Source of the DNA: Bacillota bacterium
GTDB taxonomy: Bacteria; Bacillota; Clostridia; Lachnospirales; Lachnospiraceae
Direction: 5' to 3'
Length of the DNA stretch: 26,100 nucleotides
Assembly (NCBI GenBank): GCA_023415595.1
Contig: JAEZJW010000071.1
Span: 1 to 26,100 of the forward strand
In this document: one piece after another, positions 8,323 through 17,095 of the stretch
How the letters are laid out: the number at the start of each line of letters is the position of its first letter
Position numbering within the stretch: the first letter of the stretch is position 1
Notes under the pieces: model-generated
What the model was told of the DNA's origin: nothing
The model's input: the letters and a program-made list of their open reading frames with translations, nothing else
Database searches by the model: none
Program-made: the position numbers and the translations under genes

Positions 8323-8361
8323 GTTAATAAACGTAAGAAATTGAGCTACAAAGAAGAGGAG

Positions 8362-8377
8362 CCCGGGAATTCCCGGG
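8362..8377. repeat. 16-base perfect GC-rich palindrome in the rsmH-ftsL gap
   Basis: CCCGGGAATTCCCGGG reads the same on both strands. As RNA it can form a six-pair all-GC stem with an AATT loop. It lies 40 bases after rsmH and 74 before ftsL, in a 128-base gap. No T-run follows, so it is not an ordinary terminator. It could be a protein-binding site, a processing site or an mRNA stability element. Confidence 0.6.
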
Positions 8378-8450
8378 AAATAACCAGCATTCGATGACAT
8401 CTGAATACGCAGGATAATTAGACTTAAGTGGTGTGGAGAGGGGTTATTAC

Positions 8451-8963
8451 ATGGAGGCAAGTAACAGAAAGAATCAATTTGACTATCGCAGGACAAGCTA
8501 TGTGGATGGGAATACCGTACGTAAGCTGAATGCAGTACCTGAAAGAAGGGAGCATACTTCTACTCCGATTCCTGGACGTCAGCCCTTACCGGAGAGAAGA
8601 CAGGTACCGGAGAGACAGGAGCGCAGGGCGCCCAGAATGGTATCCGGAATTAATATGGCCTCTATGCTGGTGCTTACGATTGCGATTATCGCCACGCTTT
8701 ATTTCTGCGTAGAGTTTCTGATGCTTCAATATGATGTAACTGCCATGGAGAAGGAGATAGTCTCTATGGAACATAACCTGACCACAATGAAGAATGAAAA
8801 TGATGCTGCTTACGAGCAGATAAATTCAGCCTATGATTTGGACTATGTATACCAGGTAGCTGTCGGCGAACTTGGTATGGTTTATCCGAATAAAAATACG
8901 GTAATCACATATCAGAGCAATGATGAGGGATATGTAAGACAATATCGGGATATACCGGAATAA
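8451..8963 (+). CDS. ftsL: Cell division protein FtsL-like (septum-formation initiator family)
   Basis: Small bitopic divisome protein expected to pair with a DivIC/FtsB partner and FtsQ/DivIB and to control septal synthases. From ATG 8451 it is 170 residues. A basic Arg/Pro-rich cytosolic arm (1-66) precedes one membrane segment (about 69-91). A short coiled coil (about 95-125, YDVTAMEKEIVSMEHNL) follows, then the conserved VAVGELGMVYP block at 136-146. A GTG at 8433 is in frame, but GAGAGGGG at 8436-8443 serves the ATG. Its place between rsmH and the first PBP is the classic ftsL position. Sequence conservation in this family is low; position and topology carry the call. Confidence 0.82.
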   Translation: MEASNRKNQFDYRRTSYVDGNTVRKLNAVPERREHTSTPIPGRQPLPERRQVPERQERRAPRMVSGINMASMLVLTIAIIATLYFCVEFLMLQYDVTAMEKEIVSMEHNLTTMKNENDAAYEQINSAYDLDYVYQVAVGELGMVYPNKNTVITYQSNDEGYVRQYRDIPE

Positions 8964-8975
8964 GGAACGGATGAG

Positions 8976-11174
8976 ATGAGGTTGAATACGATGGAAAAAT
9001 CTACAGAAAAGAAAATAAAATCCTTTACCTCACGAATGCAAGCAAGATTATTGCTTGTATTTTGTGTTATAACTCTTCTTTTAACCGCTCTGATCGGCAG
9101 ACTGATTTATATCATGCAGACGGATGGCGAACGTTATGCCAAGCAGGTCTTGTCCAGACAATCCTATGTCAGTGCTGTCCTGCCGTATAAACGCGGTGAT
9201 ATTATGGATAGGAACGGTACAGTTCTGGCAAGAAGTGAGCTTCAGTTCCGCCTGGTTTTGGATCCGAAAAATCTGCTAATTAATTCTGAATACATAGCTG
9301 AAACGACCGATGCACTGTACGCTAATTTCGGTATTGATCCGTCCGAAGTGAATCAAATCCTGAAAGACAGGCCGGAGAGCCAGTATGTCATCTTAAAGAA
9401 GAACTTAAAACTGGATGTAGTGAGTAGGTTCAAAGAACTCATGAAAACCAACAGCCATATCAAGAGCACCTGGTTTGAGGAGGAATATATCAGAAGTTAT
9501 CCCTTTGATACTCTCGCCTGTGATCTCTTAGGCTTTACCTCCTCAGATAATACCGGCTTCTGGGGGATCGAGGAATACTATAATGATCTGCTGAATGGAA
9601 CAAACGGAAGAGAATACGGTTATTATGATTCCTCCCTTAATATTGAACGGATCGTGAAAAAGCCGGAGAATGGCAACTCTATTGTTACTACAATTGATGC
9701 CAATGTCCAGCGGATTCTTCAGAAAAATATCATAGATTTTAATGCGGAAACCGGGAGCAAGAACATCGGTATTCTGGTGATGGATCCGAATAATGGAGAC
9801 ATTATTGCCATGGCCTCCAATCAGGAATATAACCTGAATTCCCCCAGAGATCTTACAGGGATCTATCCGGAGGAAGAGCTGGCTTCCATGACTCAGGAGC
9901 AGAAAATCGAGGCTCTGAACAGGCTTTGGAAGAACGATGCCATCAGCTACGGCTATGAGCCCGGATCGACCTTCAAGCCCTTTACTGTTTCCTCCGCGCT
10001 CGAGGAGGCTTTGGTAAATGAGAATACCAGCTTCTACTGTGATGGTTCCGAGCATATCGGAGGCTTTGATATTAAGTGTAATAAGAGAACCGGACACGGG
10101 AATGTTACACTTGGGGAAGCTCTGATGAAATCCTGTAATGATGCCCTGATGCAGATTGCAGCCATGGAGGGTAAGGATATCTTCTATCCCTATCAGATGA
10201 ATTTTGGTTTCGGGCAGAAAACCGGAGTGGATCTTCCCGGTGAGGAAGCAGGTATCCTGGCGAAGGATAAGAATGCAACAGATCTTGCAACCAACAGCTT
10301 CGGACAGAACTTTAATGTAACCATGCTGCAGATGGCAGCCGGCTATAGCTCTCTGGTGAACGGAGGCTACTATTATCAGCCTCATATCGTTAAGAAGATT
10401 GTGAATGATGCCGGTGCGACCGTAACCCAGATGGACAAGACCTTGATTAAGCAGACAGTATCGGAGGAAACCTCCGAGTTTATTCAGAAATATATGTACC
10501 AGACTGTAGAACTGGGAACGGCTAAACCGGCTCAGGTTCCCGGATATTCTGTCGGAGGTAAGACCGGTACTGCACAGAAATACCCCCGTGATGCAAAGAC
10601 CTATCTGGTATCCTTCCTGGGAGCTGTTCCGGCGATTAATCCTGAAATCGTTATTTATGTCATCGTGGACGAACCTCAGAATGTAGAGAGACAGGATGAC
10701 AGCTCCATCGCAACGAAATTAGCCAGTAAGGTATTAACGGAAGTGCTTCCTGCCTTAGGAATCTATCCCGAGGGAGAGATTGATTATCTGCTGCCGGGAG
10801 AAGACGATACTGCCGCAGACAATGCAGAGGGAGCAGTTATTCCCGGACAGGAAGGTAATACTGTGCCCGGAAGTGAAGAGTCCACCAACAATCCGGAAGG
10901 AACTAATGGACAGGAGAACGTTACTACTGAGGATGATCCTGACAGCGAACAACCCGAAGGAGGAGCAGAGCAGGGCGATACTCAGGGAGACCAAAATGCT
11001 GGTGAGGAAACTCAAACAGAGGAGGACGGCTTACCGAATGGACCGGAGGGTACAAACGGAGACGAGAATGGGACAGCCGGGGATCCGGCTTCCGGAGCAG
11101 ATATCAATGAAAATTCCGGAGAAAATACAGAGGACGAGTATAATGGAGCTGCAATCGGACCAATGAATGAATAA
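8976..11174 (+). CDS. Class B penicillin-binding protein (FtsI/PBP2B-type transpeptidase) with long acidic tail
   Basis: Crosslinks peptidoglycan stem peptides at the septum. The 732-residue protein has a membrane anchor (about 25-47), an N-terminal dimerisation domain with RGDIMDRNG (73-81), and a transpeptidase domain carrying STFK at 331-334 (nucleophile Ser331), SCN at 386-388 and KTG at 529-531. After the catalytic fold, about residues 607-732 form a low-complexity tail rich in Glu, Asp, Gly, Asn, Thr and Pro, where PEGTNGxEN occurs twice (640-648 and 690-698). There is no PASTA domain. Chosen start ATG 8976 has AAGGA (8962-8966) upstream; ATG 8991 is possible. It follows ftsL by 12 bases. 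It could be named ftsI or pbpB; a second class B PBP follows directly. Confidence 0.93.
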   Translation: MRLNTMEKSTEKKIKSFTSRMQARLLLVFCVITLLLTALIGRLIYIMQTDGERYAKQVLSRQSYVSAVLPYKRGDIMDRNGTVLARSELQFRLVLDPKNLLINSEYIAETTDALYANFGIDPSEVNQILKDRPESQYVILKKNLKLDVVSRFKELMKTNSHIKSTWFEEEYIRSYPFDTLACDLLGFTSSDNTGFWGIEEYYNDLLNGTNGREYGYYDSSLNIERIVKKPENGNSIVTTIDANVQRILQKNIIDFNAETGSKNIGILVMDPNNGDIIAMASNQEYNLNSPRDLTGIYPEEELASMTQEQKIEALNRLWKNDAISYGYEPGSTFKPFTVSSALEEALVNENTSFYCDGSEHIGGFDIKCNKRTGHGNVTLGEALMKSCNDALMQIAAMEGKDIFYPYQMNFGFGQKTGVDLPGEEAGILAKDKNATDLATNSFGQNFNVTMLQMAAGYSSLVNGGYYYQPHIVKKIVNDAGATVTQMDKTLIKQTVSEETSEFIQKYMYQTVELGTAKPAQVPGYSVGGKTGTAQKYPRDAKTYLVSFLGAVPAINPEIVIYVIVDEPQNVERQDDSSIATKLASKVLTEVLPALGIYPEGEIDYLLPGEDDTAADNAEGAVIPGQEGNTVPGSEESTNNPEGTNGQENVTTEDDPDSEQPEGGAEQGDTQGDQNAGEETQTEEDGLPNGPEGTNGDENGTAGDPASGADINENSGENTEDEYNGAAIGPMNE

Positions 11175-11227
11175 AGAGACAGCATATGTAATAAAATGAA
11201 ACGACAAGAGATTCAAGGTTTGATTTG

Positions 11228-13177
11228 ATGGCCAGAAATAGGACATTTAACAGAAAAAATGTATTAATCATCGTAATGGTAGTAATACTCTCGTCCATAG
11301 GCCTTATGGGCAGGCTGGGTTATTATATGATTTATAAATCAGGAGATTATGCAGCCAAAGCAAAGGCTCTCCACGAGAGGGAAAGAGCGATCAAGGCAGA
11401 GCGGGGCAGCATCTATGACCGTAACGGTGTAGAGCTGGCAACCAACAAACCGGTCTGCACCATCTCCGTTATACACAGTCAGATTAAGGATCCGGAACGT
11501 GTCATACAGGTGCTCTCGACAGAGCTTGGCCTCAGCGAAGCTGCAGTCAGAAAGCGGGTAGAGAAGAGATCCTCCATTGAACGGATCAAGTCGAATGTGA
11601 ATAAGGAGATTGCCGACAAGATCCGTGAATATGACCTGGACGGAGTTATGGTGGATGAGGATTATAAAAGATACTATCCATATGAAAGCTTGGCTTCTAA
11701 GGTAATTGGCTTTACCGGAAGCGATAACCAGGGAATAATCGGCCTGGAAGTAAAATACGAGGATTATCTGAAGGGCATCGATGGTACCATCCTCACTCTG
11801 ACGACAGCTTACGGTGTCGAAATCGAGAATGCAGCGGAGGATAGGATTGAGCCCCAGCCCGGAAATGATTTATACACAAGCCTGGATGTGAATATGCAGA
11901 AATATGCGGAACAGGCAGCCCAGAAGGTGATGAAGGCCAAGGGAGCGAATAATGTTAAGATCATCCTGATGAATCCACAGAACGGTGAGATCTATGCGAT
12001 GGTCAATTATCCCGAATTTAATCTGAATGATCCCTATACCTTAAGCGATGATATAGCGGCAAGGTATGCCGGACAGACGCTGACAGAGAAAGAGAAAACG
12101 GAGCTTCTGAATGGTATGTGGCGCAATGCCTGTATCAGTGATACCTATGAACCGGGATCGGCCTTTAAAATTGTAACAGCGACAGCTGCTCTGGAGGAAA
12201 AGGTAGTAAAGCTTACAGATACCTTCTTCTGCCCCGGATATAAAAAGGTAGAAGACCGTCTGATCCGATGCCATAAGGCTGGCGGCCATGGCAGTCAGGA
12301 TTTCGTCGACGGAATCAAGAATTCCTGTAATCCGGTCTTTATGGAGATCGGAGCACGAGTCGGCGTAGATAAGATGTACGAATATTATGACAAACTGGGC
12401 TTATTTAAAAGGACCGGAATCGATCTTCCCGGAGAAGCTAATTCAATTATGCATAAGAAGGATATTATAAAGGCCGTAGAATTAGCCACCATGTCCTTCG
12501 GGCAGTCCTTCCAGATTACACCGCTTCAGCTGTTAGCAGCAGGCAGTGCAATCGTAAACGGTGGAAAGCTGGTAACACCCCATGTCGGAGTATCCATTAA
12601 GAGCCCGGAAGGCAGAACCATAAAGACCTTAGAATATAAAACCTCCGAAGGCGCTGTTTCCAAGGAAACCTCAGAGACTATGAAAATGCTCTTAGAAGCA
12701 GTGGTATCCGACGGTACCGGAAAGCGTGCATATCTTCCCGGCTTTCGCGTCGGCGGGAAGACCGCTACCTCTGAGAAGCTGCCCAGAAGGAGTGGAAGAT
12801 ATATCTCCTCCTTCATCGGGTTTGCACCGGCCAATGACCCTCAGGTCATGGCATTGATTCTGATTGATGAACCGAAGGGTATTTACTATGGCGGAACAAT
12901 CGCTGCACCGGTGATTGCAGAGCTGTATGATAACATTCTCCCTTATATGGGAATAGAGCCCAGCTACAGCGAGACCGAGGCCAAAGAATATAATATCGGA
13001 ACCTTTGTTATGCCGGATTTTATCGGGAAAACAGAGAAGGAAGCGAAGCAGCTTATCAAGATCTATGACTTCGGAGAGCTGTATCAGCTAGGCGAAGGGG
13101 AGAAGGTTATCGAACAATTCCCCCTGCCCGGAGAGAACGTGGAGAAGGATAGTGACCTGATTCTTTACTTCAATTGA
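11228..13177 (+). CDS. spoVD: Class B penicillin-binding protein with PASTA domain (SpoVD/FtsI-like)
   Basis: Transpeptidase of septal or spore-cortex peptidoglycan. From ATG 11228 it is 649 residues. It has an N-terminal membrane segment (about 12-35), the RGSIYDRNG motif (59-67), then catalytic SAFK at 311-314 (Ser311), SCN at 366-368, and KTA at 511-513 where most PBPs have KTG. One C-terminal PASTA domain spans about 592-649. A TTG directly before the ATG would add one residue. It lies 53 bases after the first PBP and upstream of mraY, the position of spoVD in Bacillus. With only one FtsW/SpoVE protein in the cluster, which PBP serves division and which serves sporulation cannot be read from sequence. 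Confidence 0.9.
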   Translation: MARNRTFNRKNVLIIVMVVILSSIGLMGRLGYYMIYKSGDYAAKAKALHERERAIKAERGSIYDRNGVELATNKPVCTISVIHSQIKDPERVIQVLSTELGLSEAAVRKRVEKRSSIERIKSNVNKEIADKIREYDLDGVMVDEDYKRYYPYESLASKVIGFTGSDNQGIIGLEVKYEDYLKGIDGTILTLTTAYGVEIENAAEDRIEPQPGNDLYTSLDVNMQKYAEQAAQKVMKAKGANNVKIILMNPQNGEIYAMVNYPEFNLNDPYTLSDDIAARYAGQTLTEKEKTELLNGMWRNACISDTYEPGSAFKIVTATAALEEKVVKLTDTFFCPGYKKVEDRLIRCHKAGGHGSQDFVDGIKNSCNPVFMEIGARVGVDKMYEYYDKLGLFKRTGIDLPGEANSIMHKKDIIKAVELATMSFGQSFQITPLQLLAAGSAIVNGGKLVTPHVGVSIKSPEGRTIKTLEYKTSEGAVSKETSETMKMLLEAVVSDGTGKRAYLPGFRVGGKTATSEKLPRRSGRYISSFIGFAPANDPQVMALILIDEPKGIYYGGTIAAPVIAELYDNILPYMGIEPSYSETEAKEYNIGTFVMPDFIGKTEKEAKQLIKIYDFGELYQLGEGEKVIEQFPLPGENVEKDSDLILYFN

Positions 13178-13180
13178 TTA

Positions 13181-13209
13181 TTGTTTTTTCATACTCATTA
13201 AAGTATAAT
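13181..13209 (+). promoter_or_regulatory. Putative internal promoter before mraY
   Basis: TTGTTT at 13181-13186 and a perfect TATAAT at 13204-13209 stand 17 bases apart, in the 157-base gap after spoVD. Transcription would start near 13216, at the edge of the hairpin described next. It would supply mraY-murD-ftsW-murA independently of the mraZ promoter. The -35 element matches the consensus at only three positions. Confidence 0.45.
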
Positions 13210-13213
13210 AGCA

Positions 13214-13272
13214 AGTGCTCTGAGAATCCCTTGTATAAGTACGCAGCAGGGTCGCTTCCTATACAGAGCACT
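13214..13272 (+). other. Long hairpin in the mraY leader
   Basis: AGTGCTCTG (13214-13222) and CAGAGCACT (13264-13272) are perfect complements enclosing 41 bases. Inside, CCCT can pair with AGGG. Competing pairing TGTATA/TATACA also exists. No T-run follows, so it is not a terminator. It lies between the predicted promoter and mraY; as a leader it could shield the RNA 5' end or bind a factor. I do not recognise a known riboswitch class in it. Confidence 0.5.
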
Positions 13273-13334
13273 AGGTAAATTACATAAGATTTTTAAGAAA
13301 TATGCCTGATGCAATGGCGGATTGGAGTTTTACA

Positions 13335-14303
13335 ATGGGTTTTTCGGATTTTAAGATGATCTTACCCGTTATCATATCGTTTGGAGTTTGTGTGGTGCTA
13401 TGCCCGCTATTGATCCCCTTCCTTAAGAGACTGAAATTTGGACAGTTTATCAGACAGGAAGGGCCGGAGTCCCATCAGAAGAAATCCGGGACGCCTACCA
13501 TGGGGGGGATTGTCATCGTACTTAGCATCTCGATTACTTCCTTATTCTACATTAGGGATCATAAAGAAATCGTACCTGTTTTATTTGCTACGATTGGTTT
13601 TGGGATCATCGGTTTTATTGATGATTACATCAAGGTGGTGATGAAGCGTTCCATGGGCTTAAAGGCCTGGCAGAAGATGCTGGGGCAGATTCTGGTCACT
13701 GCCATCTTAGGGTTCTACCTTGTCAATTCCATGGAGGATGTTACCCTGATGCTGATTCCCTTCTCGGGAGGAAAATACGCAGATGTTTCCTATCTGTTTC
13801 TGCCGATGTTTTTCATGGTGGTATTAGGCACCGTAAATGGCTCCAATTTTACAGACGGCCTCGATGGACTTGAGTCCAGTGTAACCGTATTGATCGCAAC
13901 CTTCTTTACTGTAGTTGCTATCGGTCTGCACAACGGAATATCTCCGATTACCGGAGCCGCTGCAGGCAGCCTGCTGGCATTCCTTCTATATAATGTGTAT
14001 CCGGCTAAGGTGTTTATGGGGGATACGGGCTCACTGGCACTGGGAGGGTTCGTGGCATCCTCAGCCTATGTCATGAAGATGCCCCTGTTCATTCTTCTGG
14101 TGGGACTCATCTATCTGGTAGAAGTAATCTCGGTAATTCTGCAGGTCGGTTACTTTAAGCTGACCGGAGGGAAAAGATTATTCAAGATGGCACCGATCCA
14201 TCATCATTTTGAACTCATGGGATGGGCTGAGACGAGAGTAGTTGCTGTCTTCTCAATCGTTACAACAATTCTCTGCCTGATCGCACTGATGGGAATGTCG
14301 TAA
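13335..14303 (+). CDS. mraY: Phospho-N-acetylmuramoyl-pentapeptide-transferase
   Basis: Transfers phospho-MurNAc-pentapeptide from UDP to undecaprenyl phosphate, giving lipid I, in the membrane. From ATG 13335 it is 322 residues with about ten membrane segments. Family motifs: ESHQKKSGTPTMGG at 45-58, the aspartates of DDYIK at 96-100, NFTDGLDGLE at 171-180, GDTGS at 229-233, and the histidine motif at 289-291 followed by FELMGW. In-frame ATG codons at 13302 and 13314 would add 11 or 7 residues. I prefer 13335 because GGAG at 13324-13327 is well spaced and the N-terminus then matches the usual length. It sits between the PASTA PBP and murD; murE, which precedes mraY in Bacillus, is absent. 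Confidence 0.96.
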   Translation: MGFSDFKMILPVIISFGVCVVLCPLLIPFLKRLKFGQFIRQEGPESHQKKSGTPTMGGIVIVLSISITSLFYIRDHKEIVPVLFATIGFGIIGFIDDYIKVVMKRSMGLKAWQKMLGQILVTAILGFYLVNSMEDVTLMLIPFSGGKYADVSYLFLPMFFMVVLGTVNGSNFTDGLDGLESSVTVLIATFFTVVAIGLHNGISPITGAAAGSLLAFLLYNVYPAKVFMGDTGSLALGGFVASSAYVMKMPLFILLVGLIYLVEVISVILQVGYFKLTGGKRLFKMAPIHHHFELMGWAETRVVAVFSIVTTILCLIALMGMS

Positions 14304-14431
14304 ATCATCGGAAGGAACACTACGCTTTTAAAAAATGCCATGAAATTGACTCACCCGGATGTTACATCTGTGAATAGAGACTATTTTACATTTGATTGAA
14401 ACTTCCGCAAAACGGAGGAATGGAGACTGAT

Positions 14432-15790
14432 ATGCAGTTAAAGGATAAGAAGGTCCTGGTATTCGGGGCGGCGAAAAGTGGAATCTCTGCAAGCAGATTA
14501 CTGCAGAAGCAAGGAGCCTTTGTGGTTCTGTATGACGGCAATGCGAAGCTGAGGGCGGAGGATTTTAAGGATAAAATTGATATTCACCATAATTTTCAGG
14601 CTGTCTTCGGTGAACTGCCGGAGGAACTCCTTCCTGCTATCAGCCTGCTGGTGATCAGCCCGGGCATCGCAATCGACAATCCGGTTGTGGTTAAAATCAG
14701 TTCTATGGGAGTACCGGTCTGGGGAGAGATTGAACTGGCTTACCGCTTCTCCAAGGGTAGGATCATCGGAATTACCGGTACGAATGGCAAGACTACTACG
14801 ACAACCCTGGTAGGAGAGATCATGAAGACCTATTTTCCTGAGGTGTATGTTGTCGGCAATATCGGCAATCCCTATACGGATATCGCCATGGAGGCCTCCG
14901 AGCAGTCCGTGTCAGTCATTGAACTGAGCAGCTTCCAGCTGGAGACGATACATGAATTCAAGCCCGATGTCAGTGCGATCTTAAATATTACGCCGGACCA
15001 TCTGGACCGGCATCATACGATGGAAACCTATATCAGTATGAAGGAAAATGTTGCGAAGAACCAGACTATGTCCGAGGTTTGCATACTAAATCATGAAGAT
15101 GCCGAACTTCGTGCCATGGCCGGCAGACTCCATACGAAGGTAATGTTTTACTCCAGTGCAAGGGTCCTTAAGGATGGGTTATACCTGGAGGGTGACGAGA
15201 TCTATTATACAGTGGGCGGAGAGAAGCAGCTGGTCTGCAATGTCAATGAGCTTAGAGTTCTTGGCAAGCACAGTTATGAGAATGTTATGGCCGGTATCGG
15301 AATTGCGATAACTATGGGAGTACCGATGGAACTGATTCATAAGGCCATCACCTCCTTCAACGCGGTGGAGCACCGGATTGAATATGTTGAGACGATTAAC
15401 GGGGTAACTTATTACAACGATTCTAAGGGAACCAATCCCGATGCCTCGATCAAGGCGGTTCAGGCAATGAAGAGCCCGACCCTGCTGATCGGCGGCGGTT
15501 ATGATAAGCATAATGAGTTCGACGAATGGATCGAAGCGTTCGGGGGTAAGGTGAAATACCTGGTACTCCTTGGCCAGACCAGGGAGAAGATTGCTGAGAC
15601 AGCTCTACGGCACGGTTTTACCAATATTATTATGGTGGATGACCTAAAGGAAGCCGTAAAAGTATGTGCAGAGAAAGCAGAGGATGGGGATGCGGTTCTA
15701 TTATCCCCCGCCTGCGCCAGCTGGGGCATGTTTGAAAATTATGAGCAGCGGGGCAGACTATTCAAGGAATATGTCAGAGAGCTGTTGTAA
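14432..15790 (+). CDS. murD: UDP-N-acetylmuramoylalanine--D-glutamate ligase
   Basis: Adds D-glutamate to UDP-MurNAc-L-Ala with ATP, in the cytosol. From ATG 14432 it is 452 residues, normal for MurD. The N-terminal Rossmann-like domain has VFGAAKSGISA (10-20). The ATP loop GTNGKTTTTT is at 116-125, SSFQLE at 166-171 and NITPDHLDRH at 185-194, followed by the C-terminal ligase domain with the SKGTNPDA and SPACASWGMFENYEQRG blocks. In-frame TTG 14396 and ATG 14420 lie upstream; GGAG at 14422-14425 is six bases before the chosen ATG. A 128-base gap to mraY shows no clear promoter or strong fold. Confidence 0.96.
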   Translation: MQLKDKKVLVFGAAKSGISASRLLQKQGAFVVLYDGNAKLRAEDFKDKIDIHHNFQAVFGELPEELLPAISLLVISPGIAIDNPVVVKISSMGVPVWGEIELAYRFSKGRIIGITGTNGKTTTTTLVGEIMKTYFPEVYVVGNIGNPYTDIAMEASEQSVSVIELSSFQLETIHEFKPDVSAILNITPDHLDRHHTMETYISMKENVAKNQTMSEVCILNHEDAELRAMAGRLHTKVMFYSSARVLKDGLYLEGDEIYYTVGGEKQLVCNVNELRVLGKHSYENVMAGIGIAITMGVPMELIHKAITSFNAVEHRIEYVETINGVTYYNDSKGTNPDASIKAVQAMKSPTLLIGGGYDKHNEFDEWIEAFGGKVKYLVLLGQTREKIAETALRHGFTNIIMVDDLKEAVKVCAEKAEDGDAVLLSPACASWGMFENYEQRGRLFKEYVRELL

Positions 15791-15870
15791 TACCAATCAG
15801 TGCATGGAAATGTATTTAGATTTATTTATTAATTGACTTTTAGCATTATCAGATGATCATGGAGGAAATC

Positions 15871-17016
15871 ATGGCCAGAACTGCCGGTGAAATCAAGCAA
15901 AAGAAATTGCATAGCTACTATGACTACAGCTTATTATTCCTGATTCTTTTTCTCTTTTGCTTCGGCTTAGTCATGATTTACAGTACCTCTTCCTATAATG
16001 CAGAGAGAGTGTTTGGCAATGCCACTCATTACCTTGAGAGGCAGGCACTCTTTGGCGGAGTCGGTATATTGATCATGCTGCTGGTATCCAAGATAGATTA
16101 TCATATTTTTATCACAAAGCTGCCGGTCATTAGACTGAAACCGATTACACTATTATTCTGGCTTTGTATTTTCCTTCAGGTTTATGTTCTGATCTTTGGA
16201 GACGTTATTAATGGAGCAAAACGTTGGATCAGCTTAGGACCGCTGGGAAGGTTCCAGCCCTCCGAGCTGACGAAAATCGCGGTAATCCTATTTACCGCCT
16301 ACATAGTAAACATGGCACCCAGGAAACTGGATAAATTCATGGGCTTTATCAGAGTAGTATTATTTGTATCGCCCTTACTTGCCCTTATCGTAATTGAGAA
16401 CTTTTCAACAGCTCTGGTCGTATGTGTCATCATGGTATCCATTTGCTTTGTTGCCAGTAAGAAGAAGGCCTATTTTATCATCTCGGGAACTTTACTTGCT
16501 GCCGTGGGATCGCTGTTGATTTTCTTCGTATCCTACCGGTCGGAGCGTATTACAGTCTGGCTGAATGTAGAGACGGAGCCGAAGGGTTATCAGATTCTGC
16601 AGGGCTTATATGCCATTGCCTCCGGAGGAATCTTCGGTAAAGGGCTCGGAGAGAGCATGCAAAAGCTTGGATTTATCCCGGAATCCCACAATGATATGAT
16701 CTTCTCAGTTATCTGTGAGGAACTGGGGCTGTTTGGAGCCATTGCCCTGATCCTGCTCTTCCTCCTGATGGTATGGCGTATCTTTATCATCGCCATTAAC
16801 TCACCGGATCTGTTTGGCGGACTGATTGCCACCGGTGTCCTTGCCCATATCGCAATACAGGTATTAATTAATATAGCCGTAGTTACCAACACCATACCCT
16901 CAACCGGTATCCCGCTTCCGTTCATCAGCTACGGAGGCAGCTCGGTCATGGTAATCCTCTTCGAGATGGGAATCGTTCTCGGCGTATCAAATCAAATACG
17001 ATCGGAGAGAACTTAG
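15871..17016 (+). CDS. ftsW: SEDS peptidoglycan polymerase FtsW/SpoVE family
   Basis: Membrane glycosyltransferase that polymerises lipid II, working with a class B PBP. From ATG 15871 it is 381 residues with about ten membrane segments. Typical SEDS blocks are visible: MIYSTSSYNAE near the start, NGAKRWISLGPLGRFQPSEL, SERITVWLN, the SHNDMIFSVICEELGLFG loop and GIPLPFISYGGSS near the end. An ATG at 15853 is in frame, but GGAGG at 15861-15865 lies five bases before 15871 and decides the start. It follows murD, as ftsW or spoVE does in other cluster-bearing bacteria. FtsW and SpoVE cannot be told apart from sequence alone, and RodA is less likely here. murG, usually next, is not present. Confidence 0.93.
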   Translation: MARTAGEIKQKKLHSYYDYSLLFLILFLFCFGLVMIYSTSSYNAERVFGNATHYLERQALFGGVGILIMLLVSKIDYHIFITKLPVIRLKPITLLFWLCIFLQVYVLIFGDVINGAKRWISLGPLGRFQPSELTKIAVILFTAYIVNMAPRKLDKFMGFIRVVLFVSPLLALIVIENFSTALVVCVIMVSICFVASKKKAYFIISGTLLAAVGSLLIFFVSYRSERITVWLNVETEPKGYQILQGLYAIASGGIFGKGLGESMQKLGFIPESHNDMIFSVICEELGLFGAIALILLFLLMVWRIFIIAINSPDLFGGLIATGVLAHIAIQVLINIAVVTNTIPSTGIPLPFISYGGSSVMVILFEMGIVLGVSNQIRSERT

Positions 17017-17095
17017 ACTCTTTTTGCTTTAATCACGCGGACAAAGGAGATTTCATATAGTAGTAGTATATTTCCTTAATTGTCTGAGGTGTGCT

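Noticed and set aside
9543..10385. 280-codon open frame on the minus strand inside the first PBP gene
   Set aside because: It is antisense to a well-conserved catalytic domain, has no recognisable domain and no promoter, and reflects codon bias of the real gene. The 191-codon minus frame at 7402-7977 inside rsmH is rejected for the same reason.
14346..14351. TTGACT as a -35 for a murD promoter
   Set aside because: No acceptable -10 occurs 16-18 bases downstream (TGTGAA at 14369).
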